Origin: an uncultured SAR86 cluster bacterium
GTDB taxonomy: Bacteria; Pseudomonadota; Gammaproteobacteria; Magnimaribacterales; AG-339-G14
Assembly: GCA_902635045.1 (NCBI GenBank)
Contig: CACPMT010000002.1
Span: 47,993-111,992 of the forward strand
Length of the DNA stretch: 64,000 nt
Reading direction: 5' to 3'
In this document: positions 18,250 through 27,195 of the stretch, in pieces
How positions within the stretch are numbered: the stretch's first letter is position 1
Layout: each line of letters begins with the position of its first letter
Position numbers and translations under genes: made by a program
Notes under the pieces: generated by a model
The model's input: the letters and a program-made list of their open reading frames with translations, nothing else
Databases searched by the model: none
Told to the model about the DNA's origin: nothing

Positions 18250-18574
18250 AATAGAAATAGAAGATTTTATAAAAGTTAATTTAAGAGTAGCTAAAGTAGA
18301 AAGCGCTGAACCTGTCGAAAATGCAGATAAACTAGTAAAATTATTTTTAGATTTAGGATCGCTGGGAAAAAGACAAGTTTTTGCAGGTATAAAAAAATAC
18401 TATGATCCCTCTAACCTAATAGGGAAGCTTGTTATTTGCGTTGCAAACTTAAAACCTCGAAAAATGAGATTTGGCCTCTCTGAGGGAATGATTTTAGCTG
18501 CAAGTGATGACGAGTCTGGAGTGTTTATTGTCTCTCCCGACAAAGGGTCCTTGCCTGGAATGAGAGTTACCTAA
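18242..18574 (+). CDS. MetRS C-terminal tRNA-binding domain as separate protein (beta subunit)
   Basis: A 110-residue OB-fold protein of the Trbp111/MetRS-beta family. [36 protein letters not shown] and [11 protein letters not shown] match the domain normally fused to the end of gammaproteobacterial MetG, where it aids dimerisation and tRNA binding. Its ATG lies inside ATGGATGA at the metG stop. Joining the two frames would need a +1 or -2 shift, so independent translation by coupling is the simpler reading. A genuine split gene, or one sequencing error, are the two options. Confidence 0.85.
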   Translation: MDEIEIEDFIKVNLRVAKVESAEPVENADKLVKLFLDLGSLGKRQVFAGIKKYYDPSNLIGKLVICVANLKPRKMRFGLSEGMILAASDDESGVFIVSPDKGSLPGMRVT

Positions 18575-18577
18575 ATT

Positions 18578-19606
18578 ATGAAATTAATTGAAACTGACAT
18601 TGTAATAATTGGAGCCGGGCCTGTTGGTTTATTTACAGTTTTTGAAGCTGGCTTGTTGGGTCTCAACTGTCATCTAATTGACAACTTAGATAAAGTAGGT
18701 GGTCAATGCATCGAGCTATATCCTGAAAAACCAATTTATGATATTCCTGGAGTAGCCAATCAGACAGGAAAAGAGCACATAGAAGCTCTGCTTAAGCAAA
18801 TAGAGCCCTTTGATTATAAAGTCCATCTAAATCAGAGAGTTAATGAAATTACTGAGTTTGAAGGTTCTTGGAAATTAAAAACAAGCGAAGGTCAAGAGTT
18901 TAAAACCAAAAATATTTTTATAGCTGCTGGGGCTGGCTCTTTTGAACCTAGAAAACCTCCTGTGATGGATCCGGATAGATTTTTAGGCAAAGGAACTAAT
19001 TATGCTGTAAAAGACAAATCTATTTATAAAGATAAAGAGATAGCTATTTTTGGGGGTGGAGATAGCGCTCTTGATTGGTCAGTGGAATTAGCAAAAATTG
19101 CAAAGAAAATTTATCTTATTCATAGGCGAGATGAATTTAGAGGCGCACAGCATACTGAAAAGAAAATGAGAAAATTGGTTGAAGAGGAAAAAATTATTCT
19201 TAAGGTGCCTTATGTGATTAAGGAAATAAATGGTGATAAAGTTTTTTCTGGTGTTGATCTATTGCATTTTGAAACAAAGGAAATTGAAACAATTGAATGT
19301 GATGAATCCATTTTCTTTTTTGGCTTAAATAAACAACTCGGTCCAATACATGATTGGGGAGTTGCTCTAGAAAATAATAAAATTTTAGTAAATACAAAAA
19401 ATTTTGAGACAGATAAGCCAGGTATATTTGCAGTGGGTGATATTAATCACTACCCTGGCAAACTAGATTTAATTCTTTGTGGCTTTCATGAAACCACCCT
19501 TGCAGTTCAAGAAGCATTTAAAAGAATAAATCCAGGCGAAAGAGTTCCCTTCGGTTACACCACTTCAAATAAGGGTTTGCAAGAAAAATTAAAAGTTAAT
19601 AAGTAG
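18578..19606 (+). CDS. Ferredoxin--NADP(+) reductase, thioredoxin-reductase-like (type 2)
   Basis: A flavoprotein of 342 residues moving electrons between NADPH and ferredoxin or flavodoxin. The FAD motif GAGPVGLFTVFEAG is at residues 12-25, GGQCIELYPEKPIYDIPG follows, and the NADPH motif GGGDSALDW is in the middle. The CxxC of thioredoxin reductase is missing, which points to the YumC-type FNR. The C-terminal FAVGDINHYPGKLDLILCGFHE closes the FAD domain. It lies 3 bp after the MetRS beta gene. Confidence 0.88.
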   Translation: MKLIETDIVIIGAGPVGLFTVFEAGLLGLNCHLIDNLDKVGGQCIELYPEKPIYDIPGVANQTGKEHIEALLKQIEPFDYKVHLNQRVNEITEFEGSWKLKTSEGQEFKTKNIFIAAGAGSFEPRKPPVMDPDRFLGKGTNYAVKDKSIYKDKEIAIFGGGDSALDWSVELAKIAKKIYLIHRRDEFRGAQHTEKKMRKLVEEEKIILKVPYVIKEINGDKVFSGVDLLHFETKEIETIECDESIFFFGLNKQLGPIHDWGVALENNKILVNTKNFETDKPGIFAVGDINHYPGKLDLILCGFHETTLAVQEAFKRINPGERVPFGYTTSNKGLQEKLKVNK

Positions 19607-19610
19607 TCAT

Positions 19611-20507
19611 ATGAAAGCACTTTTATTTCCTGGACAAGGTGTTCAAAAAGTTGGGATGTTGAATTTTCTTTTAGAATCGGATGTGGAAACAAGAAATTTG
19701 TTCGCTCAAACATCTGATGTCTTAGATTTTGATCTAATTGAGTTGATCAAAACAGGTCCAGATCAAAAACTAAATCTTACCGAATATGCTCAGCCAGCAA
19801 TACTTGCTACTAGTGTAGCTATTGCGAGAAAAAAAGCCACAGACTTAGATTTCTCCTATACTGCTGGACTTTCTTTAGGTGAATATTCTGCATTAGTCTA
19901 TGCAGAATGCATTAACTTTAATGATGCTATAAGACTTGTAAATTATAGAGGAAAACTAATGCAGGATGCCGTACCAGAAGGAACAGCTGGAATGTTGGTT
20001 GTTATGAATATGCCCTTATCTGAAGTAAAAGAAATGATAGATTCTGTTAATGCTTCAGGAGAAGTTATAGATTTTTCAACAGATAATGCTGAGGGAGTCT
20101 CTGTTCTAGCTGGTACAAATTCGGCGATTAAAGCTACTATTAAGCATATTGACGAAGGTAATTACAAGCGCGTGAAGACACAATTAATTCAAATGTCGGT
20201 ACCTTCTCATTGTTCTCTATTAGAAAGTGCTCAAACAGAATTAGGAAAACTTTTAAATGAAGTTGAATTTAATTCACCAACAATTCCTTTGATTCCAAAT
20301 GTTTTGGCTCAGCCCACTACTGATACTGATGAAATTAAAGAAGCCCTTCTTAAGCAACTTTGTAGCACAGTAAGATGGAGGGAAACCTTAGAATATTTAT
20401 TAAAAAATAATATCAAGGAAATTTATGATTCTGGTCCAGAAAAAACAATAATTAGTATGGCTCGTAAATTAAAAGATATTGAAAAAATAAGCCTTATAGA
20501 AATTTAA
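19611..20507 (+). CDS. fabD: Malonyl-CoA:ACP transacylase
   Basis: This enzyme loads malonyl groups onto ACP for fatty-acid synthesis, 298 residues. The N-terminal LLFPGQGVQKVGM is the first family block. The nucleophile is Ser88 in GLSLGEYSALV (the E. coli elbow is GHSLG) and the catalytic His is in SVPSHCSLL. It is detached from the rpmF-fabG-acpP-fabF cluster, where it normally sits. A 55-residue membrane protein follows after 3 bp. Confidence 0.93.
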   Translation: MKALLFPGQGVQKVGMLNFLLESDVETRNLFAQTSDVLDFDLIELIKTGPDQKLNLTEYAQPAILATSVAIARKKATDLDFSYTAGLSLGEYSALVYAECINFNDAIRLVNYRGKLMQDAVPEGTAGMLVVMNMPLSEVKEMIDSVNASGEVIDFSTDNAEGVSVLAGTNSAIKATIKHIDEGNYKRVKTQLIQMSVPSHCSLLESAQTELGKLLNEVEFNSPTIPLIPNVLAQPTTDTDEIKEALLKQLCSTVRWRETLEYLLKNNIKEIYDSGPEKTIISMARKLKDIEKISLIEI

Positions 20508-20510
20508 TTG

Positions 20511-20678
20511 ATGATAAGAATAATTTTTCTCCTATTTACAATTTTTGTCGCTTATGGTCTTACCTTAATGATCCGCTATTTATTCAAAGATTTAAATGTA
20601 AAGTTTTTTAATTCTATATGGGTTCTAATCACTCTCTTATTATTGGGTCTGATTTATTTTAATACCAACTTGATTTAA
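20511..20678 (+). CDS. Small two-helix membrane protein
   Basis: A 55-codon reading frame from ATG to TAA, 3 bp after fabD on the same strand. It encodes two hydrophobic stretches (about residues 3-24 and 35-51) separated by a short polar turn (RYLFKDLNVKF). It exactly fills the fabD-argG gap and overlaps the argG stop by 4 bp. In this tightly packed genome that favours a real gene. I do not recognise the family, although two-helix twin-segment proteins of the DUF2909 kind look similar. Confidence 0.5.
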   Translation: MIRIIFLLFTIFVAYGLTLMIRYLFKDLNVKFFNSIWVLITLLLLGLIYFNTNLI

Positions 20679-21859
20679 AAATTCTTGGTATATCTTAAAA
20701 TATTTTCTTTTATATATTTTTTCATTTCTTCGTTACTAAAGCCTCCTTCTTCTTCAAAACTGGCCTTATTTTTATCATATAGAGAATTTTCACTTTTTTT
20801 CGACAAGTGAATAACATTTCCTTTAAATAACTTAACTCTTACAACTCCATTCACTGCTCGCGAACAGTCATTAATAAGACTCTGAAGTCTCAAACGTTCA
20901 TCACTCCACCAAAGCCCCTCATATATCAATGAAGCATAAATTGGAATTAATGAATCTTTTGTTTTAATTGTTTGGCCGATTAAGCATAATGATTCGATTG
21001 CCCTTCTTGCCTTAATTAAGATGGTTCCGCCTGGTGTTTCGTAACAGCCTCTAGATTTCATACCAGTTGTTCTAGACTCAACAATGTCTACTCTTCCGAT
21101 GCCATGCTTACAACCATATTCATTCAACTTACTAAGAATTTTTGCTGGAGAAAGATTTTCTCCATTAATAGAAATTGGGTCACCTCTATAAAATTCAATT
21201 TCAATTTCTTCAGGTTCATCACAAGCTTCTTCAAGAGATTTTGTATTGAGCCACATATCTTCAGGTGGAGGAGACGAGAGGTCTTCAAGAACTCCTCCTT
21301 CGTATGAAATATGCAAAAGGTTTTCGTCCATAGAAAATGGAGGCTCTTCTGCTTTAGAAGCAGGCATAGGAATTTGATACTTTTTACAATAATCCATCAA
21401 ATCTGATCTTGATGTCATATCCCATTCTCTCCAAGGAGCTATTACTTTAATATTTTTATTAAGAGCATGGGCACCCATTTCAAATCGAATTTGATCATTT
21501 CCTTTTCCAGTTGCTCCATGACTAATAATATTTGTCCCTTCTTGCAAACCTATTTCAACTAATTTTTTTACTATTAGCGGTCTAGCAATAGCGGTTCCAA
21601 GAAGATACTCGCCCTCAAACAACGTATTACAACGAAACATTGGAAACACGAAGTCTTTAACAAATTCTTCTGATAAATCATCAATGATTACTTTAGAGGC
21701 TCCAAAACTTTTAGCTTTTCTTTCTAAATCATCTGGAATGTCTCCCTGCCCCATATCTGCTGTGTATGTAATAACTTTCAGGTTTTTTTCTTCTTGAAGC
21801 CATTTAAGAATGACAGAAGTATCTAAGCCTCCAGAATAAGCAAGTATTACTTTTTTCAT
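20675..21859 (-). CDS. argG: Argininosuccinate synthase
   Basis: This enzyme joins citrulline and aspartate using ATP, the penultimate step of arginine synthesis. It has 394 residues. The PP-loop ATP motif AYSGGLDTSVILKWL is at residues 8-22; HGATGKGNDQIRFE and KSRGCYETPGGTI are family blocks. It stands alone on the minus strand, convergent with fabD, and no ARG-box-like operator is apparent in the 110 bp upstream. Confidence 0.95.
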   Translation of the reverse strand: MKKVILAYSGGLDTSVILKWLQEEKNLKVITYTADMGQGDIPDDLERKAKSFGASKVIIDDLSEEFVKDFVFPMFRCNTLFEGEYLLGTAIARPLIVKKLVEIGLQEGTNIISHGATGKGNDQIRFEMGAHALNKNIKVIAPWREWDMTSRSDLMDYCKKYQIPMPASKAEEPPFSMDENLLHISYEGGVLEDLSSPPPEDMWLNTKSLEEACDEPEEIEIEFYRGDPISINGENLSPAKILSKLNEYGCKHGIGRVDIVESRTTGMKSRGCYETPGGTILIKARRAIESLCLIGQTIKTKDSLIPIYASLIYEGLWWSDERLRLQSLINDCSRAVNGVVRVKLFKGNVIHLSKKSENSLYDKNKASFEEEGGFSNEEMKKYIKENILRYTKNF

Positions 21860-21924
21860 AATTTATAAAAGAAAATTAATTAAATTTGTAATCATGTGAA
21901 TTTTACATTTTTATTTGCCGAAAG

Positions 21925-21952
21925 TTCATTTCTTTTATAAAAGAAAAATGAA
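21925..21952. repeat. 28-bp imperfect palindrome downstream of the hydroxylase gene
   Basis: TTTCTTTTATAAAAGAAA is a perfect 18-bp palindrome, extended by TTCAT/ATGAA on the flanks with a one-base bulge. It lies 18 bp after the fatty-acid-hydroxylase stop and about 70 bp before the argG start codon (both minus strand). It could be a weak terminator or an operator for argG. Confidence 0.4.
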
Positions 21953-21969
21953 GGATAAATTTTTAAAAC

Positions 21970-22797
21970 TTAATTTGTTTTAGGTGGGCCAAAAAAGTGA
22001 TCGAATGCCTCTCTAGAGGATTTAGAATTTTTAATATCTTTGTAAATATCTTGCCACCCCATGAAAGTAATTTTTATTGGATTGAAGGTATTTACATTTT
22101 TTACTAATCCAAACTTTACTATTTCTTTCTCTGCCTCAAAAGTCCCAAAGAATCTATCCCAAATTATAAGAAAGTTTCCGTAATTCTTATCTATATAAAT
22201 TTCGTTGGCACCATGATGAACTCTATGATGAGAGGGAGTTACAAAAATCCATTCTAAAGGCCCCAAATTTCTTATTATCTGTGTATGGCCAAATATTCCC
22301 CATAAAGTACTCAAAACTCCTGCTACAGCAACTATTACTGGATCAAATCCTATTAGAGGTAAAATCATAAAAAATGGAATTTTTGAAATAGGCCCTAACC
22401 AAGCTTGTCTAAAGGCAACCGCAAAATTCATTTCTTCGCTTGAGTGATGACTCATATGTACAGCCCATAGAAATCTACTTCTGTGAGAGATTCGATGATA
22501 AAAATAATAGATAAAATCAATAAAAATAAAAGTTAAAACCCAGTGGAGCCATATTGGGATAACGGAAATTAAGTCTATTAACTTAAATTGATATAAGAAA
22601 AAATGAAATGCCAGTGTCGATCCTTTTATTAAAAGAGAAACTATTATATTTCCTGATAGCAAACCTATAGTTCCTAGAGTGTCATTAGTTTTATAAACAC
22701 TCATATTTAAATAACTTGAAATTAAAACTTCTAAACCAATAAGGGCAAAAACTATTGGTAAAGCGATCAAATAGATTGAATTTATATCAGCAGTCAT
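21970..22797 (-). CDS. Fatty acid hydroxylase / sterol desaturase family membrane protein
   Basis: A membrane-bound diiron hydroxylase-fold protein, 275 residues. The histidine boxes are HRISH, HMSHH and HHRVHH, in the order and spacing of the FA_hydroxylase family. About four hydrophobic segments precede and separate them. NYGNFLIIWDRFFGTFEAE is the conserved C-terminal block. Members hydroxylate or desaturate lipids such as sterols, carotenoids or fatty acids; the substrate cannot be assigned. It is 11 bp downstream of an OYE-family reductase, so the pair may act on one lipid or terpenoid. Confidence 0.85.
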   Translation of the reverse strand: MTADINSIYLIALPIVFALIGLEVLISSYLNMSVYKTNDTLGTIGLLSGNIIVSLLIKGSTLAFHFFLYQFKLIDLISVIPIWLHWVLTFIFIDFIYYFYHRISHRSRFLWAVHMSHHSSEEMNFAVAFRQAWLGPISKIPFFMILPLIGFDPVIVAVAGVLSTLWGIFGHTQIIRNLGPLEWIFVTPSHHRVHHGANEIYIDKNYGNFLIIWDRFFGTFEAEKEIVKFGLVKNVNTFNPIKITFMGWQDIYKDIKNSKSSREAFDHFFGPPKTN

Positions 22798-22808
22798 AAG
22801 GTAAATGA

Positions 22809-24119
22809 TTAAGATTTATTATAAAACTTATAAGATTGGACTTTTATTTTATCTATTTTACCATCTTCTCTAAATGCCTTTAAGGGATTCAATGATAAAT
22901 CAGGATCAAGTCCCTCTGAAATTCTTCTAATTTGGGAATAAAACCATGATTGAATACCAAAAGCATTAATCGCTTGAATTAATCTAAATGGACTATTAGA
23001 AGAAAGCCAACCTGGTCCAATCGATAAAGTTTTTTCAAACTTAGGTAATACATCAATTTCTCTATCAAGTAGTTTTTTTATGGACAATGGATCAGAACAT
23101 AATGGACGTCCAATACCAATAATTTCACATGCACCCTCATTTATGGCGTTTTCCATTGCTGCTCTAGAACGAAAGCCTCCAGTTACCATTAAAGGTATGT
23201 CAATGACTTTTTTAATTTCTTCTGTATAAGCAAGAAAATATGCTTCTCTAGCTATTGTGCTTTCTTTTCTTGCTTCACTTCTTTTTGGGTTGATGCTAAC
23301 ACTATCTAATCCAAGTAACCTCGGTTGTTCATAAGTACCCCCGGAAATTTCTAACAAATCAATTTTTGCATCACTTAACATAGCAGCTACCTTAGATGAA
23401 TCTTCTGCACTAAACCCTCCTTTTTGAAAGTCAGCTGAATTTAACTTTACTGATATAGGAAAATTCTCTCCCAATTCTTTCCTGCATCCATTTATGATTC
23501 TTAACAAAATCCTAGATCTATTCTCAAGTGACCCACCCCATTGATCTTCCCTTCTATTAATATCAGGTGATAAAAATTCAGACATTAAGTAACCGTGAGC
23601 AGAATGAATTTGGATTCCCGTAAAGCCAGTGTCTTGAGCTATTTTTGCAGTAAAAATAAATCTTTCTATGACATCTTCTATTTCTTCATTGCTTAAAGGT
23701 TTAGGCGTACCGTATTTTCTTCCAGGGATTTTAAGTCCAATATTTGAAGGTGCAACAGGATTCATATTTAAATCTCCTGGTGTTTGTCTTCCAGCATGAC
23801 TTATTTGCATCCATAAATTAGTATTGTTTTTTGTTCCAACTTCAGTCCATTTTTTTAATAGATTTAATTGATCTTTGTAATTACTTTTTTCTATAGCAAC
23901 GTTTCCAGCTGATTCTAAATACCTTTTATCAACTTGGACGTTTCCAGTTAGAACTGTACCCACATTTCCTTCAGCCCATTTTTCATAAAGATTCAAATGT
24001 TTTTGATTTACTAAATTATCGCCTTCTGCAATTCTCTCAGTTAGAGCGGATTTACAAATCCTATTTTTTAAAATTACTCCGCATGGTAATGATATTTGTG
24101 AATCTAAAATATCATTCAT
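22809..24119 (-). CDS. NADH:flavin oxidoreductase (Old Yellow Enzyme family)
   Basis: An FMN-dependent ene-reductase-type barrel, 436 residues. QISHAGRQTPG carries the substrate-binding region, IQIHSAHGYLMSEFLSPDINRR is the strong family block, and MVTGGFRSR plus EIIGIGRPLCSDP bind the FMN phosphate. It lacks the Fe-S and FAD domain of 2,4-dienoyl-CoA reductase. The ~60-residue C-terminal extension is helical and unassigned. It overlaps the DUF1289 gene by 4 bp and precedes the lipid hydroxylase. Confidence 0.88.
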   Translation of the reverse strand: MNDILDSQISLPCGVILKNRICKSALTERIAEGDNLVNQKHLNLYEKWAEGNVGTVLTGNVQVDKRYLESAGNVAIEKSNYKDQLNLLKKWTEVGTKNNTNLWMQISHAGRQTPGDLNMNPVAPSNIGLKIPGRKYGTPKPLSNEEIEDVIERFIFTAKIAQDTGFTGIQIHSAHGYLMSEFLSPDINRREDQWGGSLENRSRILLRIINGCRKELGENFPISVKLNSADFQKGGFSAEDSSKVAAMLSDAKIDLLEISGGTYEQPRLLGLDSVSINPKRSEARKESTIAREAYFLAYTEEIKKVIDIPLMVTGGFRSRAAMENAINEGACEIIGIGRPLCSDPLSIKKLLDREIDVLPKFEKTLSIGPGWLSSNSPFRLIQAINAFGIQSWFYSQIRRISEGLDPDLSLNPLKAFREDGKIDKIKVQSYKFYNKS

Positions 24120-24583
24120 TTTTTAATCTCCTTATAGTTTGTTGGTTCAACGAAATATCTATTGTAATGTGCCAATGAAAGCTCATAAAGTTCCTTTTCA
24201 AGGTCTTCTTTCAATATTTCTAAATCTTTTATGGGTGAAATTATCTTTATTCCAAATTGACTCAAGTCTTTAAAACTTTTGCTAGTAAGCTTAACCAGTT
24301 CAAACGCTTTGCATAAATCATTCAAATCTTCATGTATTCTTAATCGATATTCAGTGATGCCGTCTGTTAATTTTGAAGAATCTAAAACTTTGATTCGAGA
24401 CTTCATAATCTGAGTCTTAAGTTTTTCTAGTCTTTGCCAAACCGCTTCTCTCTCGTCAGGAGAGAAGCTATTCCAATTAATAATTTCTTTTGAAAAGCGC
24501 TTGCAGCCTCTACAAACATCATCTCCATATGTGGTTGAGCAAATTCCTACACATGGCGTTCTAGTTCTTTTAGACATTGACAT
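24116..24583 (-). CDS. DUF1289 protein with extra C-terminal domain
   Basis: A 155-residue protein. The first ~60 residues are a DUF1289 module: TPCVGICSTTYGDDVCRGCKRF with four cysteines of Fe-S or zinc type, then WNSFSPDEREAVWQRL. The remaining ~90 residues are charged and helical and longer than in most DUF1289 proteins. Such proteins often neighbour reductases but have no settled role. The ATG two codons downstream is an equally good start. The stop overlaps the OYE gene (4 bp). Confidence 0.8.
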   Translation of the reverse strand: MSMSKRTRTPCVGICSTTYGDDVCRGCKRFSKEIINWNSFSPDEREAVWQRLEKLKTQIMKSRIKVLDSSKLTDGITEYRLRIHEDLNDLCKAFELVKLTSKSFKDLSQFGIKIISPIKDLEILKEDLEKELYELSLAHYNRYFVEPTNYKEIKK

Positions 24584-24615
24584 AGTTTATAATACTTTTT
24601 TTTTTAAAAAAATTT

Positions 24616-27195
24616 ATGCTTGATAATTATTACAAATCAGCTAAAGAAAGGGCTGATATTGGTATACCTCCTCTACCTTTAGATGCAGAACAAACTTCAC
24701 AATTAGTTGAGTTAATAAAAAATGTTAAAGCTAGAGATGAAGAGTTATTAAATCTTCTTACTGAAAGAGTTCCCGCTGGAGTTGATGATGCTGCTTACAT
24801 TAAAGCCGCTTTTTTAGCAGATGTTGCAAAAAGAAAAATAGAAACAAAGGTCTTAACTCCTAAGGAGGCAACTTTCTACTTAGGAACAATGCTTGGAGGA
24901 TACAATGTAGAGCCTTTAATTTCTTTAATAGATGACAAGGAATGTGGTGAAACGGCAATAGAGGCATTGTCAAAGACTCTTTTAGTTTTTGATGCGTTCA
25001 ACGATATTGCTGAACTTTCAAAAACCTCAAAAAATGCTCTAAAAATTTTAACTTCATGGGCTAATGCAGAATGGTTTACATCAAAGCCTGAGGTTCCAAA
25101 AAAAATTGATACCATAATATTCAAAGTTCCTGGTGAAACCAACACAGATGATCTGTCTCCTGCTCCGGATGCTTGGTCAAGACCAGATATTCCCTTACAT
25201 GCTCTGGCAATGTATAAAATGCCAAGAGAAGGATTATCTGAAAAACCTCTTGAAGAAATTGAAAAGTTAAAAAAATTAGGTTACCCAGTTACTTTAGCTG
25301 GCGATGTTGTTGGCACTGGGTCTTCTAGGAAATCTGCTACTAATTCTGTTCTTTGGCATATGGGCGAGGATATTCCTTTTATTCCGAATAAAAAAACAGG
25401 AGGTATTTGTATTGGTAGCAAGATTGCTCCGATTTTTTTCAATACTATGCAAGATGCTGGAACTCTAGTATTTGAAGTGGATGTTGATAAGTTAAGTACT
25501 GGTGATTTAATAAGTATATATCCTTATGAGGGAGTTATAAAAAATGACAGTTCGGAAATCATAACTTCTTTTAAACTAAAATCTGAAACTTTCTTAGATG
25601 AAGTTAGAGCTGGAGGAAGAATTCCCTTGATAATTGGAAGAAGTCTCACAGATAAATCTAGAGAGTTTCTTGGTCTTACGCCTACAGATGTATTTGTCCG
25701 ACCGGGAATGGATGACGACTCAAATGATGGTTACACTTTAGCTCAAAAAATTGTAGGCAAAGCTTGTGGAGTAGAAGGAATAAGGCCAGGTGTTTACTGT
25801 GAGCCTATTATGACAACTGTTGGTTCCCAAGATACTACTGGTCCGATGACTAGAGATGAACTCAAAGAATTAGCTTGTTTAGGATTTTCATCTGATCTTG
25901 TGATGCAATCTTTTTGTCATACCGCTGCTTACCCAAAACCAGTAGACATAGAAACTCAACACACCTTGCCTGAATTCATTAAAACTAGAGGAGGAGTTGC
26001 GTTAAAACCCGGTGATGGAATTATCCATTCTTGGCTTAATAGAATGTTATTACCTGATACTGTGGGCACCGGAGGAGACTCACATACTCGCTTTCCAATT
26101 GGAATAAGTTTTCCTGCGGGATCTGGACTCGTCGCTTTTGGAGCTGCTTTAGGAGTAATTCCTCTTGATATGCCTGAGTCAGTGCTTGTTAAATTTTCTG
26201 GAAAGTTGCAGCCAGGTATCACGCTTAGAGATCTCGTAAATGCTATACCTTACGCTGCAATTCAAAGAAATCTTTTGACGGTAGCAAAAGAAGGTAAAAA
26301 AAATATTTTTTCTGGAAGATGTTTAGAGATTGAGGGACTTCCTGACCTAAAAATAGAACAAGCTTTTGAATTATCTGATGCCTCTGCGGAGAGATCTGCA
26401 TCTGGCTGCACAGTTTTATTAGATGAAGCTCCTATTATTGAGTATTTAAATTCAAATATAGTTTTACTTAGATGGCTTATTTCTGAAGGTTATGGAGATG
26501 CAAGAACTTTAGAAAGAAGAGCTCAAAAAATGGAAGATTGGATAAAAAATCCTACTCTTTTAAAGCCTGATAAAAGTGCAAAATATGCTGAAGTTATTGA
26601 AATAAACTTAGATGAAATTACTGAGCCTCTATTAGCTTGCCCTAATGACCCTGATGATATAAAAACTTTAGGAGAAATTGGGGAAGAAAAAATTGATGAG
26701 GTGTTTATAGGATCTTGTATGACCAACATCGGCCACTTTAGGGCGGCTGGAAAATTGTTAGAAAATACAAACAAGCTTCCGACTAGATTATGGATTTCGC
26801 CTCCAACGAGAATGGATAAATTTCAACTAGAAGAAGAAGGATTTTACAAAATTTATGAAAATGCAGGAGTAAGAACTGAGATTCCAGGTTGCTCGCTCTG
26901 TATGGGAAACCAAGCAAGGGTTGAGCCTAATGCAACAGTAGTTTCAACATCTACAAGAAATTTTCCAAATAGATTGGGAGATGGTGCAAACGTCTATCTC
27001 TCATCAGCTGAATTAGCTGCAATTGCATCAATTCTCGGAAAATTACCAACTCCTGATGAATACCAGTCTTTTATGAAAGATATAAACACTATGTCGGAAG
27101 ATATTTTTAAATACATGAATTTTGATCAAATATCTTCTTATAAAAAAGCTGCTGATAATGCTTCCTTACCAACTGTTACAATAGAAAATAACTAA
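24616..27195 (+). CDS. acnB: Aconitate hydratase B
   Basis: A TCA-cycle aconitase with a [4Fe-4S] cluster, 859 residues, the size of AcnB and with the B-type domain order (HEAT-like N-terminal domain, swivel domain, then catalytic domains). TNTDDLSPAPDAWSRPDIPLHA is typical of the swivel region. The cluster cysteines are in FIGSCMTNIGHF and PGCSLCMGNQ. In E. coli AcnB also hydrates 2-methyl-cis-aconitate, which would complete the PrpC-PrpD-PrpB pathway encoded at 43-46 kb. It converges on purF with a 4-bp overlap. Confidence 0.96.
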   Translation: MLDNYYKSAKERADIGIPPLPLDAEQTSQLVELIKNVKARDEELLNLLTERVPAGVDDAAYIKAAFLADVAKRKIETKVLTPKEATFYLGTMLGGYNVEPLISLIDDKECGETAIEALSKTLLVFDAFNDIAELSKTSKNALKILTSWANAEWFTSKPEVPKKIDTIIFKVPGETNTDDLSPAPDAWSRPDIPLHALAMYKMPREGLSEKPLEEIEKLKKLGYPVTLAGDVVGTGSSRKSATNSVLWHMGEDIPFIPNKKTGGICIGSKIAPIFFNTMQDAGTLVFEVDVDKLSTGDLISIYPYEGVIKNDSSEIITSFKLKSETFLDEVRAGGRIPLIIGRSLTDKSREFLGLTPTDVFVRPGMDDDSNDGYTLAQKIVGKACGVEGIRPGVYCEPIMTTVGSQDTTGPMTRDELKELACLGFSSDLVMQSFCHTAAYPKPVDIETQHTLPEFIKTRGGVALKPGDGIIHSWLNRMLLPDTVGTGGDSHTRFPIGISFPAGSGLVAFGAALGVIPLDMPESVLVKFSGKLQPGITLRDLVNAIPYAAIQRNLLTVAKEGKKNIFSGRCLEIEGLPDLKIEQAFELSDASAERSASGCTVLLDEAPIIEYLNSNIVLLRWLISEGYGDARTLERRAQKMEDWIKNPTLLKPDKSAKYAEVIEINLDEITEPLLACPNDPDDIKTLGEIGEEKIDEVFIGSCMTNIGHFRAAGKLLENTNKLPTRLWISPPTRMDKFQLEEEGFYKIYENAGVRTEIPGCSLCMGNQARVEPNATVVSTSTRNFPNRLGDGANVYLSSAELAAIASILGKLPTPDEYQSFMKDINTMSEDIFKYMNFDQISSYKKAADNASLPTVTIENN

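Noticed and set aside
18238..18250. Programmed -1 frameshift fusing metG to the beta gene
   Set aside because: The A-rich run looks slippery, but the downstream frame is reached only by a +1 or -2 shift, and an ATG is already in place.
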